Source of the DNA: Paenibacillus lupini
Lineage (GTDB): Bacteria; Bacillota; Bacilli; Paenibacillales; Paenibacillaceae
Length of the DNA: 64,000 nucleotides
Assembly (NCBI RefSeq): GCF_011761355.1
Contig: NZ_JAASRW010000007.1
Coordinates: 248,001 to 312,000 of the forward strand
Direction of reading: 5' to 3'
Shown here: in pieces, positions 7,510 to 15,447 of the stretch
Layout: every line of letters begins with the position of its first letter
Numbering within the stretch: the stretch's first letter is position 1
Program-made: the position numbers and the translations under genes
The notes under the pieces: generated by a model
Seen by the model: only the letters and a program-made list of their open reading frames with translations
Told to the model about the DNA's origin: nothing
Database searches by the model: none

Positions 7510-9078
7510 ATGGTTCTTACTATTCTGTTTGTACTGCTCGCCATTATCGTGCTGCCTCCGGTTATCTTCTTCAGCTACATGTATGCTTTATCGAAGAAAC
7601 CGAAGCATTCCATCATCCGTTCGCACCCGTTCCTTGGCTGGCTTCGCTATTTGCTTGAGAAGCTTGGACCCGAGTTCCGCCAATATTGGTTCGATAACGA
7701 TACAGAAGGGAAACCGTTCTCGAGAGCGGATTTTGTTGGTGTTGTGTATGCGGCGAAATACCGGACAGATCTGATATCCTTTGGTGGCCGGCGAGATTAT
7801 GAGAAGCCTGGTTTTTATCTATCCAATGCGATGTTTCCTAAATTAACGAGTGAGCTGAAGATCGACAATGAAATACTTCGGCCGGGCAAAAAATATGTGA
7901 TTATCGATGAAGGTTTATTTACGCGGCAAGAAAAATTTGTTAGTGAAGATGTGAAGCCTTGGCTTCTTCATGATGAGGATGCCCTGATTGTCGGAGATAA
8001 CCGTGAGCAGCCTTGGAAGCTGAAGGGATTGTTTGGTGCTTCAGCAACCTCCTTCGGTGCCGTTGGCGAGAATTACATCCAATCAACCGGAAGTGGTGCA
8101 TTCATGGCAAGCGGCTCCTGGATTAATACGGGAGAAGGCGGTGTTACGGATGTGCATCTGTCTACAGGCGTTGATGTTGTATCCCAGATCGGACCTGGCC
8201 TCTATGGCTTCCGTGATGAAGTTGGTAAATTTTCGATTGAAGCATTTAAACGGAAGGCCAGTCACTCGAACATTAAAGCGTTTGAGTTAAAATTCCATCA
8301 AGGTGCAAAAATACGCGGCGGTCATCTCGAAGGCTCCAAGGTGAATGAAAAAGTCGCTGCAGCCCGTCTCGTTCCCGTCGGCAAAACGGTAAATTCTCCG
8401 AACCGCTTCGAATTTCTTACGCGGCCGGAGGAAGCACTGGAATTTATCCATATGCTGCAGCTGGAAGGCGGCAAGCCGATTGGCGTGAAAATTGTTGTTG
8501 GCGACCCGAAGCGGCTTGAGCCATTCTTCCAAGCGATGATTGACATGAACATCTACCCTGACTTTATTACTGTGGATGGTTCAGAAGGCGGGTCTGGCGC
8601 GACCTTTAAAGCGATGGCAGATGGTATGGGACTTCCGTTGTTCGCTGCCTTACTTATACTGGATGACATGGCACGTAAATTCGGTATTCGTGACCGGTTT
8701 AAGATCTTCGCTTCCGGCAAGCTGATTACGCCAGATAAAGTCGCAATTGCTCTAGCCCTTGGCGCAGATGCAGTCAACTCAGCACGCGGCTTTATGATGG
8801 CAAATGGCTGTATAATGGCTCTTCAATGCCACACCGGCAAATGCCCGGCTGGTGTTACGACTACCGATGACAAGTATCAGGAAGCACTCGCTCCGGAGGA
8901 AAAACAATGGCGTGTCATGAACTACATTCTCCAGATGCGTGAAGGCCTCTTCTCCCTCGCAGCAGCATGCGGCCTGAATAGTCCGCGTGAATTCCGGCGA
9001 GAGCATGTTGTCTTTATGACCGACAACGGGCATACGGATCGCGTTGTAGATATGTACCCCTATCCGGAAACGGTATAA
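7510..9078 (+). CDS. FMN-binding glutamate synthase family protein (YerD-like), membrane-anchored
   Basis: The 522-residue protein starts with one hydrophobic segment (residues about 3-28) and continues as a stand-alone glutamate-synthase FMN domain. Conserved parts include SATSFGAVGENYIQSTGSG, VDGSEGGSGATFKAMADG, and a Cys cluster CIMALQCHTGKCPAG resembling the 3Fe-4S site of GltB. There is no glutaminase domain, so it is not a complete glutamate synthase. Relatives such as B. subtilis YerD have no settled reaction. ATG 7510 is preferred over the upstream in-frame start because GGGAGGG precedes it at a suitable distance. It forms a single-gene unit with its own terminator. Confidence 0.88.
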   Translation: MVLTILFVLLAIIVLPPVIFFSYMYALSKKPKHSIIRSHPFLGWLRYLLEKLGPEFRQYWFDNDTEGKPFSRADFVGVVYAAKYRTDLISFGGRRDYEKPGFYLSNAMFPKLTSELKIDNEILRPGKKYVIIDEGLFTRQEKFVSEDVKPWLLHDEDALIVGDNREQPWKLKGLFGASATSFGAVGENYIQSTGSGAFMASGSWINTGEGGVTDVHLSTGVDVVSQIGPGLYGFRDEVGKFSIEAFKRKASHSNIKAFELKFHQGAKIRGGHLEGSKVNEKVAAARLVPVGKTVNSPNRFEFLTRPEEALEFIHMLQLEGGKPIGVKIVVGDPKRLEPFFQAMIDMNIYPDFITVDGSEGGSGATFKAMADGMGLPLFAALLILDDMARKFGIRDRFKIFASGKLITPDKVAIALALGADAVNSARGFMMANGCIMALQCHTGKCPAGVTTTDDKYQEALAPEEKQWRVMNYILQMREGLFSLAAACGLNSPREFRREHVVFMTDNGHTDRVVDMYPYPETV

Positions 9079-9082
9079 CAGG

Positions 9083-9116
9083 AAACCCGCTAGACACTAG
9101 GTGTTTAGCGGGTTTT
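9083..9116 (+). terminator. Terminator after the glutamate-synthase-like gene
   Basis: AAACCCGCTA and TAGCGGGTTTT pair around a GACAC/GTGTT inner stem and end in a T run. Confidence 0.85.
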
Positions 9117-9220
9117 GCTTTTCTTGTGCTTTTTCTGTTAAGCAAACGCAGGAATGAGCAAACCTATCTCGAATACCTAAAATGGATATATTAGGAATTA
9201 GAGAAACAGGAGTGATTCAA

Positions 9221-9511
9221 TTGAAAAATCTAGGAACGAAACTATTTATTACAGGGATCTTCGTTATTGTTCTAAGTGGACTTGAGAAGATTCTTATTTA
9301 CTTGGCAACTCCGGACTTCCATGACAATCTCACCTTAAAGAGCATGACTCCGAGTATAATTTGGAATGTAACACGAAATACATTTGTATTTGGTATTGTC
9401 ATTCTTATCATTGGGGTTCTCTTACTCGTTTATAAAAATGGCGGCTTCCTTCAAAAACAAATCGAAACGATAAAAACGAAAAATAAAGAATTTGAGGACA
9501 AACACTTTTAA
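9221..9511 (+). CDS. Small two-span membrane protein of unknown function
   Basis: A 96-residue product starts at TTG 9221, chosen because AGGAG lies eight bases upstream; the upstream in-frame ATG 9182 lacks one. Two hydrophobic spans are visible: near the N-terminus (KLFITGIFVIVLSG) and near residues 55-75 (TFVFGIVILIIGVLLLVY). A short charged C-terminal tail (IETIKTKNKEFEDKHF) follows. I do not recognise a family. It stands alone, facing the convergent GNAT gene 7 nt downstream. Confidence 0.65.
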   Translation: MKNLGTKLFITGIFVIVLSGLEKILIYLATPDFHDNLTLKSMTPSIIWNVTRNTFVFGIVILIIGVLLLVYKNGGFLQKQIETIKTKNKEFEDKHF

Positions 9512-9518
9512 TGCTTGT

Positions 9519-10067
9519 TCATTTCATTAGCTTGTAATAACGATACGACTCGCCTTCCAACTCGATGCTATTCTCAAACGTAAAACCGCATTTTTCGATC
9601 ACACGAATAGACGGTGTATTGTGTTCAAGAGCGAGGGCAATCAGGCTATCGATGTTTGTGTGCAGAAAGAGGTATTGAACCATGCCTTTCACTGCTTGCG
9701 TTGTATAGCCCTTGTTCCGATGCCCGCTTGATATCGCGTACATTACTTCCCGCTCCGGTACAGGTAATTCGTCTTTCATCCCTGTACAGCACCAGCCGAT
9801 GAAATCTCCGCTAGACTTTTCAATAATTGCAAGTCTTAAACGCAGGTCCCCTATCTCCCCGCCATCTACTATGGCCTTGATAAAGCTCCGGTTCTCTTCC
9901 AGCTCATAGCGGATAAACCACTCTTCCCTCTGTTCCCTGGATTCATTCCATCCTGGCAGAAATTCATAGATTTCTGGCTGCCAGGTTAACGCGTGCAAGC
10001 TCTCTAGATCTTGCGAAGCATACTCTCTTAAATAAACCTCATTACAGTCGATATAAATCAGGCTCAT
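9519..10067 (-). CDS. GNAT family N-acetyltransferase (RimJ/RimL-like)
   Basis: This 182-residue protein has the acetyl-CoA fold: an N-terminal ligand region (SLHALTWQPEIYEFLPGW), a middle beta strand with DFIGWCCTG, the pyrophosphate-loop region SGHRNKGYTTQAVKGM, and a C-terminal motif ALEHNTPSIRVIEKCGF. Such enzymes transfer acetyl groups to amines of proteins, antibiotics or small molecules; the substrate cannot be predicted. ATG 10067 is preferred over an upstream start because AAGGAG sits eight bases before it. Confidence 0.85.
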   Translation of the reverse strand: MSLIYIDCNEVYLREYASQDLESLHALTWQPEIYEFLPGWNESREQREEWFIRYELEENRSFIKAIVDGGEIGDLRLRLAIIEKSSGDFIGWCCTGMKDELPVPEREVMYAISSGHRNKGYTTQAVKGMVQYLFLHTNIDSLIALALEHNTPSIRVIEKCGFTFENSIELEGESYRYYKLMK

Positions 10068-10270
10068 TTTCTTTTCTCCTTCATAAAAAGCTTCATTCCC
10101 TCCACTATAACAAAGCTCCAGAGACAGCAGCACCACCACAATTCATTAAAAATAAACTTTCCTGCTCTATTTAAGTCTTGCAAATAGGCACTTTCAGATT
10201 TAAAATGAACATATACGCACTCAAATAAACTTAATCAAACAAACTAAACGTTCAATGGAGGTTTTTATTC

Positions 10271-11104
10271 ATGGAAATCCGTTACGCATCACATCCTCAA
10301 GAGGTTAAAGCATTTGACACTTCCCGTCTTCGTCAAGAGTTTCTGCTCGAGTCGCTCTTCAATCCAGACGTTCTGACCCTTACTTATTCTCACGTTGACC
10401 GCTTTATCATTGGCGGCGCTGTACCCGTTAACCAGCCGGTTAAACTGGAAGCTGATACAAAAACAATGGGTGCTGCAACCTTCCTCGAACGCCGTGAGGT
10501 TGGCATTATTAACGTAGGTGGCCGCGGTACAATAACTGTTGACGGCACTGCTTACGATATGGAAAACAAAGACTGCCTCTATATTGGGCTTGGCGCAGCT
10601 GAAGTCGTATTCACAAGTACTGATTCGGCTAATCCAGCTAAATTCTATTTGAACTCTTCTCCTGCTCATAAAAACTATCCAACCGTTAAAGCATCGATCA
10701 GCGAAGCTTCCCCTAACCATCTTGGTGCGCTGACGACAAACAACGAACGTACGATTTTCCGTTACATCCATACAGGCGGTATTCAAAGCTGTCAGCTGGT
10801 TATGGGTCTTACTATGCTCAAACCAGGCAGCAACTGGAACACGATGCCTTGTCATACACATAACCGCCGCTCGGAAGTATACCTGTACTTCGATATGCCA
10901 GAAGACGGCAATGTCTTCCACTTCATGGGCGAGCCGCAAGAAACACGCCATCTTGTCGTACGCAACGAGCAAGCTATCCTATCCCCTAGCTGGTCAATTC
11001 ACAGCGGTGTAGGCACTAGCGCATATACATTCATCTGGGGTATGGCTGGCGAGAACCAAATCTTCGAAGATATGGATCCTGTAGCGCCTCAAGATCTGAA
11101 ATAA
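10271..11104 (+). CDS. kduI: 5-keto-4-deoxyuronate isomerase
   Basis: This 277-residue cupin enzyme interconverts 5-keto-4-deoxyuronate and 3-deoxy-D-glycero-2,5-hexodiulosonate in pectin breakdown. The zinc site is clear: H195-T-H197-N-R-R-S-E202-V-Y. The N-terminal ETRYASHPQEVK-like opening and the GGxxP/RREVGIINVGG region also fit KduI. The start ATG 10271 has GGAGG upstream. It leads an apparent kduI-deoR-kduD operon, with 4 nt to the regulator gene. The regulator within the operon suggests local control by uronate intermediates. Confidence 0.95.
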   Translation: MEIRYASHPQEVKAFDTSRLRQEFLLESLFNPDVLTLTYSHVDRFIIGGAVPVNQPVKLEADTKTMGAATFLERREVGIINVGGRGTITVDGTAYDMENKDCLYIGLGAAEVVFTSTDSANPAKFYLNSSPAHKNYPTVKASISEASPNHLGALTTNNERTIFRYIHTGGIQSCQLVMGLTMLKPGSNWNTMPCHTHNRRSEVYLYFDMPEDGNVFHFMGEPQETRHLVVRNEQAILSPSWSIHSGVGTSAYTFIWGMAGENQIFEDMDPVAPQDLK

Positions 11105-11108
11105 TCCA

Positions 11109-11873
11109 ATGAACGTTATTCGAAGGCATGAGCTTATTATGGCTCTGCTGGCAAGCCGCGAAGTTACCGTTCAAGAGCTTAGTGAGCGTCTGAACGTGAC
11201 AGGCAAGACCATTCGCGAGGATCTGGCAAAGCTTGAGGAAAAAGGACTGCTCCTCCGTATTCACGGGGGAGCAGTCCTTGCACAAAGCGATCAACTTGGC
11301 ATCCTTTCTCAGCAAGAACCGCTAGTGCGGCATGCCCCAGAGAAAACAGAGATTGCTGAGCTGGCGCTTCAATATATCGAACTCGGTGATATTATTGCCT
11401 TAGATGGCGGCAGTACAACACTTGAAATCGCGAAGAAGCTTCCTAACCAGTCTCTTACGGTCATTACGAATGATGTGCATATTATTGCTGAGCTTTCCCG
11501 GAAGGATGCAATCCAGTTGGTTGTGCCCGGGGGCTACCGTGTTCGTAATATGCTGGCAGGTGCTGAAGCAGAAGCGTATATCCGCAAGCTGAATATCAAG
11601 AAAGCTTTCTTGTCTGCGACTGGCGTTCATCCCGAATTTGGTTTTACGATCTATACGGGGGATTTAACAGCGTTCAAACGAGCATTGCTCGAAACGTCTC
11701 AATCCTCTTACGTTGTCGTTGATCATCATAAATTTGGGCAAGGTGCATTGTTCACTTTCGCTGACTTTCAAGACATTACGACGATCATAACGGACGCCGG
11801 CATTGCCGCTGATACCGCAGAGCAGTATCGGCAAGCTGGTGCTAATCTAGCGATCTATGAAAGGATGAAATAA
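11109..11873 (+). CDS. DeoR family transcriptional regulator of the kdu genes
   Basis: The 254-residue protein has an N-terminal DeoR helix-turn-helix (residues about 1-55, VTVQELSERLNVTGKTIRED and the LLRIHGGA signature). The C-terminal sugar-phosphate sensor domain has the LDGGSTTLEIAK phosphate loop near residue 98. DeoR regulators usually repress the operon they sit in until a phosphorylated sugar binds. Between kduI and kduD this one likely responds to KDG or a related intermediate. No clear Shine-Dalgarno precedes ATG 11109; translation may be coupled to kduI, whose stop is 4 nt away. Confidence 0.9.
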   Translation: MNVIRRHELIMALLASREVTVQELSERLNVTGKTIREDLAKLEEKGLLLRIHGGAVLAQSDQLGILSQQEPLVRHAPEKTEIAELALQYIELGDIIALDGGSTTLEIAKKLPNQSLTVITNDVHIIAELSRKDAIQLVVPGGYRVRNMLAGAEAEAYIRKLNIKKAFLSATGVHPEFGFTIYTGDLTAFKRALLETSQSSYVVVDHHKFGQGALFTFADFQDITTIITDAGIAADTAEQYRQAGANLAIYERMK

Positions 11874-11876
11874 ACG

Positions 11877-12626
11877 ATGTTATTTGATCTTACTGGCAAA
11901 ACAGCCGTTGTCACCGGCACTTCGGGCGGACTTGGACAAGCGATGGCAATTGGACTCGCAGAAGCAGGCGCATCAATCGTAGCTATTTCTTCTTCTAACA
12001 GTAACTCAACTGTTGAAGCTATTCGTGCAATTGGCGGTCAAGCGGAAGAAATTTCTGCTGATCTAAGCAATGCGGATATTCTTGAGGATGTATTTAATGA
12101 GGCACGCGGTTTTTTTGGAAAAGTAGATATTCTCGTGAACAATGCGGGAATCATCCGCCGTACTCCTGCCGCTGATCATTCCGCAAAAGATTGGTATGAT
12201 GTAATTGATCTTAATCTTAACTCGGTCTTCTTCTTATGCCAGTTAGCTGGCCGTCATATGCTGGAACGCGGCAGTGGTAAAATCATCAATGTTGCATCAA
12301 TGCTTAGCTACCAAGGCGGCATTAATGTACCAGGCTATACAGCAAGTAAACATGCGGTTGCCGGCGTAACGAAGGCTCTTGCTAACGAGTGGGCCGGCCG
12401 AGGCGTTAATGTGAACGCTATTGCTCCAGGCTACATGACGACTAACAATACGGCTCCCATCCTGAAGGATGAAGCGCGTACGAACGCCATCACCGAACGC
12501 ATTCCAGCCGGCCGCTGGGGTACGCCGGATGATCTGAAAGGTCCGGTTGTATTCCTGGCCTCCGCTGCCTCCGACTACTTGAGCGGTCATGTCCTCAACG
12601 TAGACGGCGGCTGGATGGGAAGATAA
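11877..12626 (+). CDS. kduD: 2-dehydro-3-deoxy-D-gluconate 5-dehydrogenase (SDR)
   Basis: This 249-residue short-chain dehydrogenase follows KduI in the pathway, reducing 3-deoxy-D-glycero-2,5-hexodiulosonate to 2-keto-3-deoxygluconate with NAD(P)H. Motifs are TGTSGGLGQAMA (cofactor loop, from residue 13), NNAGIIRR, the Ser of VASML, YTASK (catalytic Tyr-x3-Lys) and LNVDGGWMGR at the end. The start overlaps an AAAGGATG site at the end of the regulator gene. Family assignment rests on the KduD-like NAGIIRRTPAADHSAKDW segment and on kduI in the operon. No kdgK or kdgA is in the window. Confidence 0.93.
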   Translation: MLFDLTGKTAVVTGTSGGLGQAMAIGLAEAGASIVAISSSNSNSTVEAIRAIGGQAEEISADLSNADILEDVFNEARGFFGKVDILVNNAGIIRRTPAADHSAKDWYDVIDLNLNSVFFLCQLAGRHMLERGSGKIINVASMLSYQGGINVPGYTASKHAVAGVTKALANEWAGRGVNVNAIAPGYMTTNNTAPILKDEARTNAITERIPAGRWGTPDDLKGPVVFLASAASDYLSGHVLNVDGGWMGR

Positions 12627-12652
12627 TAACAAAAAAGACCTCCTGAATGCGA

Positions 12653-12687
12653 AACGAGCCTAAGAAGCGATTCTTAGGCTCGTTTTT
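12653..12687 (+). terminator. Terminator of the kduI-deoR-kduD operon
   Basis: ACGAGCCTAAGAA and TTCTTAGGCTCGTTTTT form a 13-bp stem with a short loop and a T run. Confidence 0.9.
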
Positions 12688-12818
12688 CTGTAGTTAATTT
12701 CTCGTTTATTAAAAGTAGACTTTGCAGTGGTCTCATCTTGGATTCCTTTCGTGTTCCGTCACTTAAAGGCGAGTAACCCTGCCAAGCCCCGCCCCATATA
12801 TTAAACCAAAGGTCAGGA

Positions 12819-13838
12819 TCAGCGCTTGCACAAATATTTCGCATATTGCATCGGTCGCGTATAGACTGCGCTTTGGTTGCGAATGCCGGCATAAAGCGAT
12901 TTTTGAGGCTTTCCGTTTAGTTCAATGATCCATGCGTGATCATTGTTGTCCAACGCAAAATCTACGCTGAATTCTCCTAAATGATAGGCGGTGTTTTCGT
13001 CCATGATTTCCGCGCTTCTTAAACTGATGTCGTAAATCGAGCGAATAATACGAGCTGCTTTATCGGATGGATACAGACGATCGAGTATTTCTTGAGATAT
13101 ACAGACTTCATCGAAGATGCTTGTATTAAAGCTGTCTTTCGTTGCGATTCGGCTGACAAGATTCGTGACCGACCATAATCCATTTTCGTTTTTTTGTACA
13201 AGTGCCCGGATATCGAAAACCCGGTTATCTACTTGTTGTATGGGGATACCTTCTTGCATGATATAGGGGGTGGAACCGAGTATCGATTCTATGCTCTCTT
13301 GAAATTGCTGCGTGTCTTGAAAGATGATTTCAGGCGAAAAATAGTGATGTCCCAAGTGGATTTCACCCGTAGCTTGCATTTCTGCTCGAATTACGCCTTT
13401 TCCTTGATGGCCATAACAAGGTTTAAAGTATAATTCTTGATGAACCTTTAGCAAATGAACGGCGTTCTCCTTGTCGAAGGGAACGGTTGCCGGCAAATAA
13501 TCGGAAAGCCATTTGTTTAAATTCGTATAAATCTCTTGTTTATTGAATTGATTAATATGATTGAAGCATTTATTGATGCCGATTACTTTCCCCAAACGTT
13601 CGATCAGTAGTTGATCGGTATTATAACAACGGTTGTAGACTACTTTGGGGAATGGAAAATCACCTATCACCCATCTGCCGTTGGATTGATGAAGCCCTAT
13701 TATACGCTTTCGCTTCCAGTTGATAGAGGACGGAGTAAAACAAAATAATTTCAGATTCATGGTATTGGACTGAAGATATTGCTTAAGAACATTCTTCCGC
13801 TGCTTACGGTTTGCAACCAAAATGCCTACGAAACTCAT
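12819..13838 (-). CDS. YheC/YheD family ATP-grasp protein (endospore coat-associated)
   Basis: The 339-residue protein resembles B. subtilis YheC/YheD, ATP-grasp-fold proteins associated with the spore coat. Typical segments are FPKVVYNRCY near residue 70, HQELYFKPCYGHQGKGVIRAE (nucleotide-binding part) and YHLGEFSVDFALDNNDHAWIIELNGKPQKSLY (metal-binding and catalytic end). ATG 13838 has GGAGGAG four bases upstream and is preferred to the longer reading. It stands alone with no obvious partner. It supports a spore-forming host. Confidence 0.85.
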   Translation of the reverse strand: MSFVGILVANRKQRKNVLKQYLQSNTMNLKLFCFTPSSINWKRKRIIGLHQSNGRWVIGDFPFPKVVYNRCYNTDQLLIERLGKVIGINKCFNHINQFNKQEIYTNLNKWLSDYLPATVPFDKENAVHLLKVHQELYFKPCYGHQGKGVIRAEMQATGEIHLGHHYFSPEIIFQDTQQFQESIESILGSTPYIMQEGIPIQQVDNRVFDIRALVQKNENGLWSVTNLVSRIATKDSFNTSIFDEVCISQEILDRLYPSDKAARIIRSIYDISLRSAEIMDENTAYHLGEFSVDFALDNNDHAWIIELNGKPQKSLYAGIRNQSAVYTRPMQYAKYLCKR

Positions 13839-14081
13839 TATTCTCCTCCACAAATCTCATATAGAAAATCATATAAACAATGTATGTGAAGAAGCTGATA
13901 ATGCATGGACAACAATACAATCGAAGAGAAAAATTTTTTTTGTGTACTTGCAATTAATTTTATCTGCGGGAATATCTTGTTTTGTGGCCGCAATGGAAGG
14001 AAGCATTGTGTTAATCTCGTACCATCGGGCTTCATAGTCTTCATGCTCGCCAAATAGTTAATAAGGAGTGTGCATACAAAG

Positions 14082-14666
14082 ATGGGTAGATTACCAGGTC
14101 CTCCGGGACCTCCAGGGCCCCAAGGGCCGGCAGGACCACAAGGGCCAGCAGGACCGCAAGGGCCAGCTGGAGCACAAGGGCCGGCTGGAGCACAAGGTGC
14201 GGCTGGAGCACAAGGTGCTCAAGGCGCTCAAGGTGCTCAAGGTGCTCAAGGGCCAGCTGGAGTACCAGGGCTATTAACTGGATTTGATTGTGCACAGTAT
14301 GCCGGCGCACCGCCAATTACTTTGACCCTGGCAGCGCCAACTGCTACAGTTTTAACTGTTGCAGCAACTGTGGCTGCACCTAGTAACACCGTTTGGTTGA
14401 CCGGCTACGTCACATGGACACCGAATTCTAACAATTTAACTTTAACTGCAGAAATCGTTCGTGATGATGGAGCTGTCATTGCTACTGCAATCGATACTGG
14501 ATCGATGGCTATGAGTCCGTTTACGCTTGCTCTCACAACCTGTGATGAAGCGCCGTTGACCGGCACTCATACCTATTCTCTGCGAGTTACAGGGAATATG
14601 ATAGCTGGTGGGCAATCCATCATTATTAACTTTGCTGGCCTTACCGCTGCAGTTTTAACCACTTAA
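14082..14666 (+). CDS. Collagen-like (Gly-X-Y) surface or exosporium protein
   Basis: The product (about 194 residues from ATG 14082) starts with MGRLPG and then 19 uninterrupted Gly-X-Y triplets (GPP, GPQ, GPA, GAQ), followed by a non-collagenous domain of about 130 residues rich in Thr, Ala and beta-branched residues (GFDCAQYAG, TVWLTGYVTWTPN, LTGTHTYSLRVTG). This is the layout of BclA-type filament proteins of Bacillus and Paenibacillus spores, whose C-terminal beta domain trimerises. There is no signal peptide, as is usual for proteins loaded onto the spore from the mother cell. AAGGAG at 14063-14068 is 13 bases from ATG 14082 and almost touches GTG 14070, so the start is uncertain. Codons within the triplets are highly repetitive (CAAGGTGCT units), allowing length variation. 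Confidence 0.8.
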   Translation: MGRLPGPPGPPGPQGPAGPQGPAGPQGPAGAQGPAGAQGAAGAQGAQGAQGAQGAQGPAGVPGLLTGFDCAQYAGAPPITLTLAAPTATVLTVAATVAAPSNTVWLTGYVTWTPNSNNLTLTAEIVRDDGAVIATAIDTGSMAMSPFTLALTTCDEAPLTGTHTYSLRVTGNMIAGGQSIIINFAGLTAAVLTT

Positions 14667-14684
14667 AAAAATCGAGAAGCGATT

Positions 14685-14724
14685 ATTTTCCAGCGGCAGT
14701 ACTTAATAACTGCCGCCGGAAAAA
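14685..14724. terminator. Hairpin after the collagen-like gene
   Basis: GCGGCAGT and ACTGCCGC pair, with the stem extended by TTTTCC/GGAAAA across single mismatches. No strong T run follows the stem on either strand, so it may be a terminator of modest quality or an mRNA 3' stabiliser. Confidence 0.5.
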
Positions 14725-14850
14725 TCATACTAAATTTCGGGAAATGAATACCCAATGCACTTACATATAATGTAATATCAAATTGTTCAATGACGCGAAG
14801 CTGAGGGATGATTTCATGGGGAGTAAAATGAATTCAGATTGTGAAAGACA

Positions 14851-15366
14851 AGGGCTGTTTCAAAAGGGGCTCGCTCGCTGGAGAAACGGCTCGCATCAGT
14901 GTAATTTCTATAAAAATAGCAGTGCAAGGGCTATCCCTGCACTGCTATTTTTGTTTTTAGATCTCTTGCTGCTTTCTTCAGCAAATTGTGGGCAAGTGAA
15001 AGCCACCCGACCTCTAGGCAGACTTTCGGCAAGCCTCGAAGCAAGAACCGACAGGATCCCGAGCTTGTCGTTTAAGGCGAAGATTTTCCATGCTGACCTT
15101 TATTTCACGATCTCCTTGTGCCTTCGTACATCGTTCTTTCAATGATGAAAAGCTACGATAGTGACGAGTTGTGATTTCATATCCACTTTCCGTGGTACTT
15201 CTGCTTTCATAACGGAATAGGAGTTTCTGTCCTGCTGCACATGTCCACGTGCCTTCCTGCTCGTCGTACAACCAAATCTCGAATTTGCTAATGTCTTGTT
15301 GCCATGCTTTGGTGTTGTCTTTGTGGTAAGTATTGCGATCGGAAGAATATTTAAATTCGCAGTTTG
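14851..15366 (-). mobile_element. IS1182-family transposase remnant with internal deletion
   Basis: The right end starts at about 14851 with AGGGCTGTTTCAAAAG, the kind of terminus seen in IS1182 elements. On the minus strand the piece reads FKYSSDRNTYHKDNTKAWQQ, then TWTCAAGQKLLFRYESR, GYEITTRHYRS and REIKVSMENLRLKRQARD. It then jumps, in another frame, to FLLRGLPKVCLEVGWLSLA and HNLLKKAARDLKTKIAVQG. The N-terminal two thirds and the stretch before GFRRFLLRG (carrying the last catalytic Glu) are gone. It cannot encode a working transposase. The right boundary is approximate. Confidence 0.8.
14912..14952. terminator. Bidirectional terminator hairpin at the IS remnant's 3' end
   Basis: AAAAATAGCAGTGCA and TGCACTGCTATTTTT are perfect complements around AGGGCTATCCC. 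T runs follow the stem on both strands. It lies just after the transposase stop. Confidence 0.75.
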
Positions 15367-15381
15367 CTTTTTAATTCAAAT

Positions 15382-15432
15382 AAAAGAGGGTGCCCCATCG
15401 TAATATTAATGACTTATGGGACACCCTCTTTA
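15382..15432 (-). terminator. Terminator of the blaI-blaR1-like operon
   Basis: AAAGAGGGTG.CCCAT and ATGGG.CACCCTCTTT form a long stem with an AT-rich loop, 15 bp beyond the blaR1-like stop on the minus strand. Confidence 0.8.
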
Positions 15433-15447
15433 TTTTGTAACATGTTC

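Noticed and set aside
10289..10972. Minus-strand 227-codon frame opposite kduI
   Set aside because: It is antisense to an unmistakable kduI and its protein resembles nothing recognisable.
14094..14274. Repetitive DNA in the collagen-like gene taken as a separate repeat element
   Set aside because: The repetition follows from Gly-X-Y coding with biased codons, so it belongs to the gene.
14783..15145. Plus-strand 120-codon frame across the IS remnant
   Set aside because: The minus strand carries recognisable transposase sequence here; the plus frame is its shadow and crosses a terminator hairpin.
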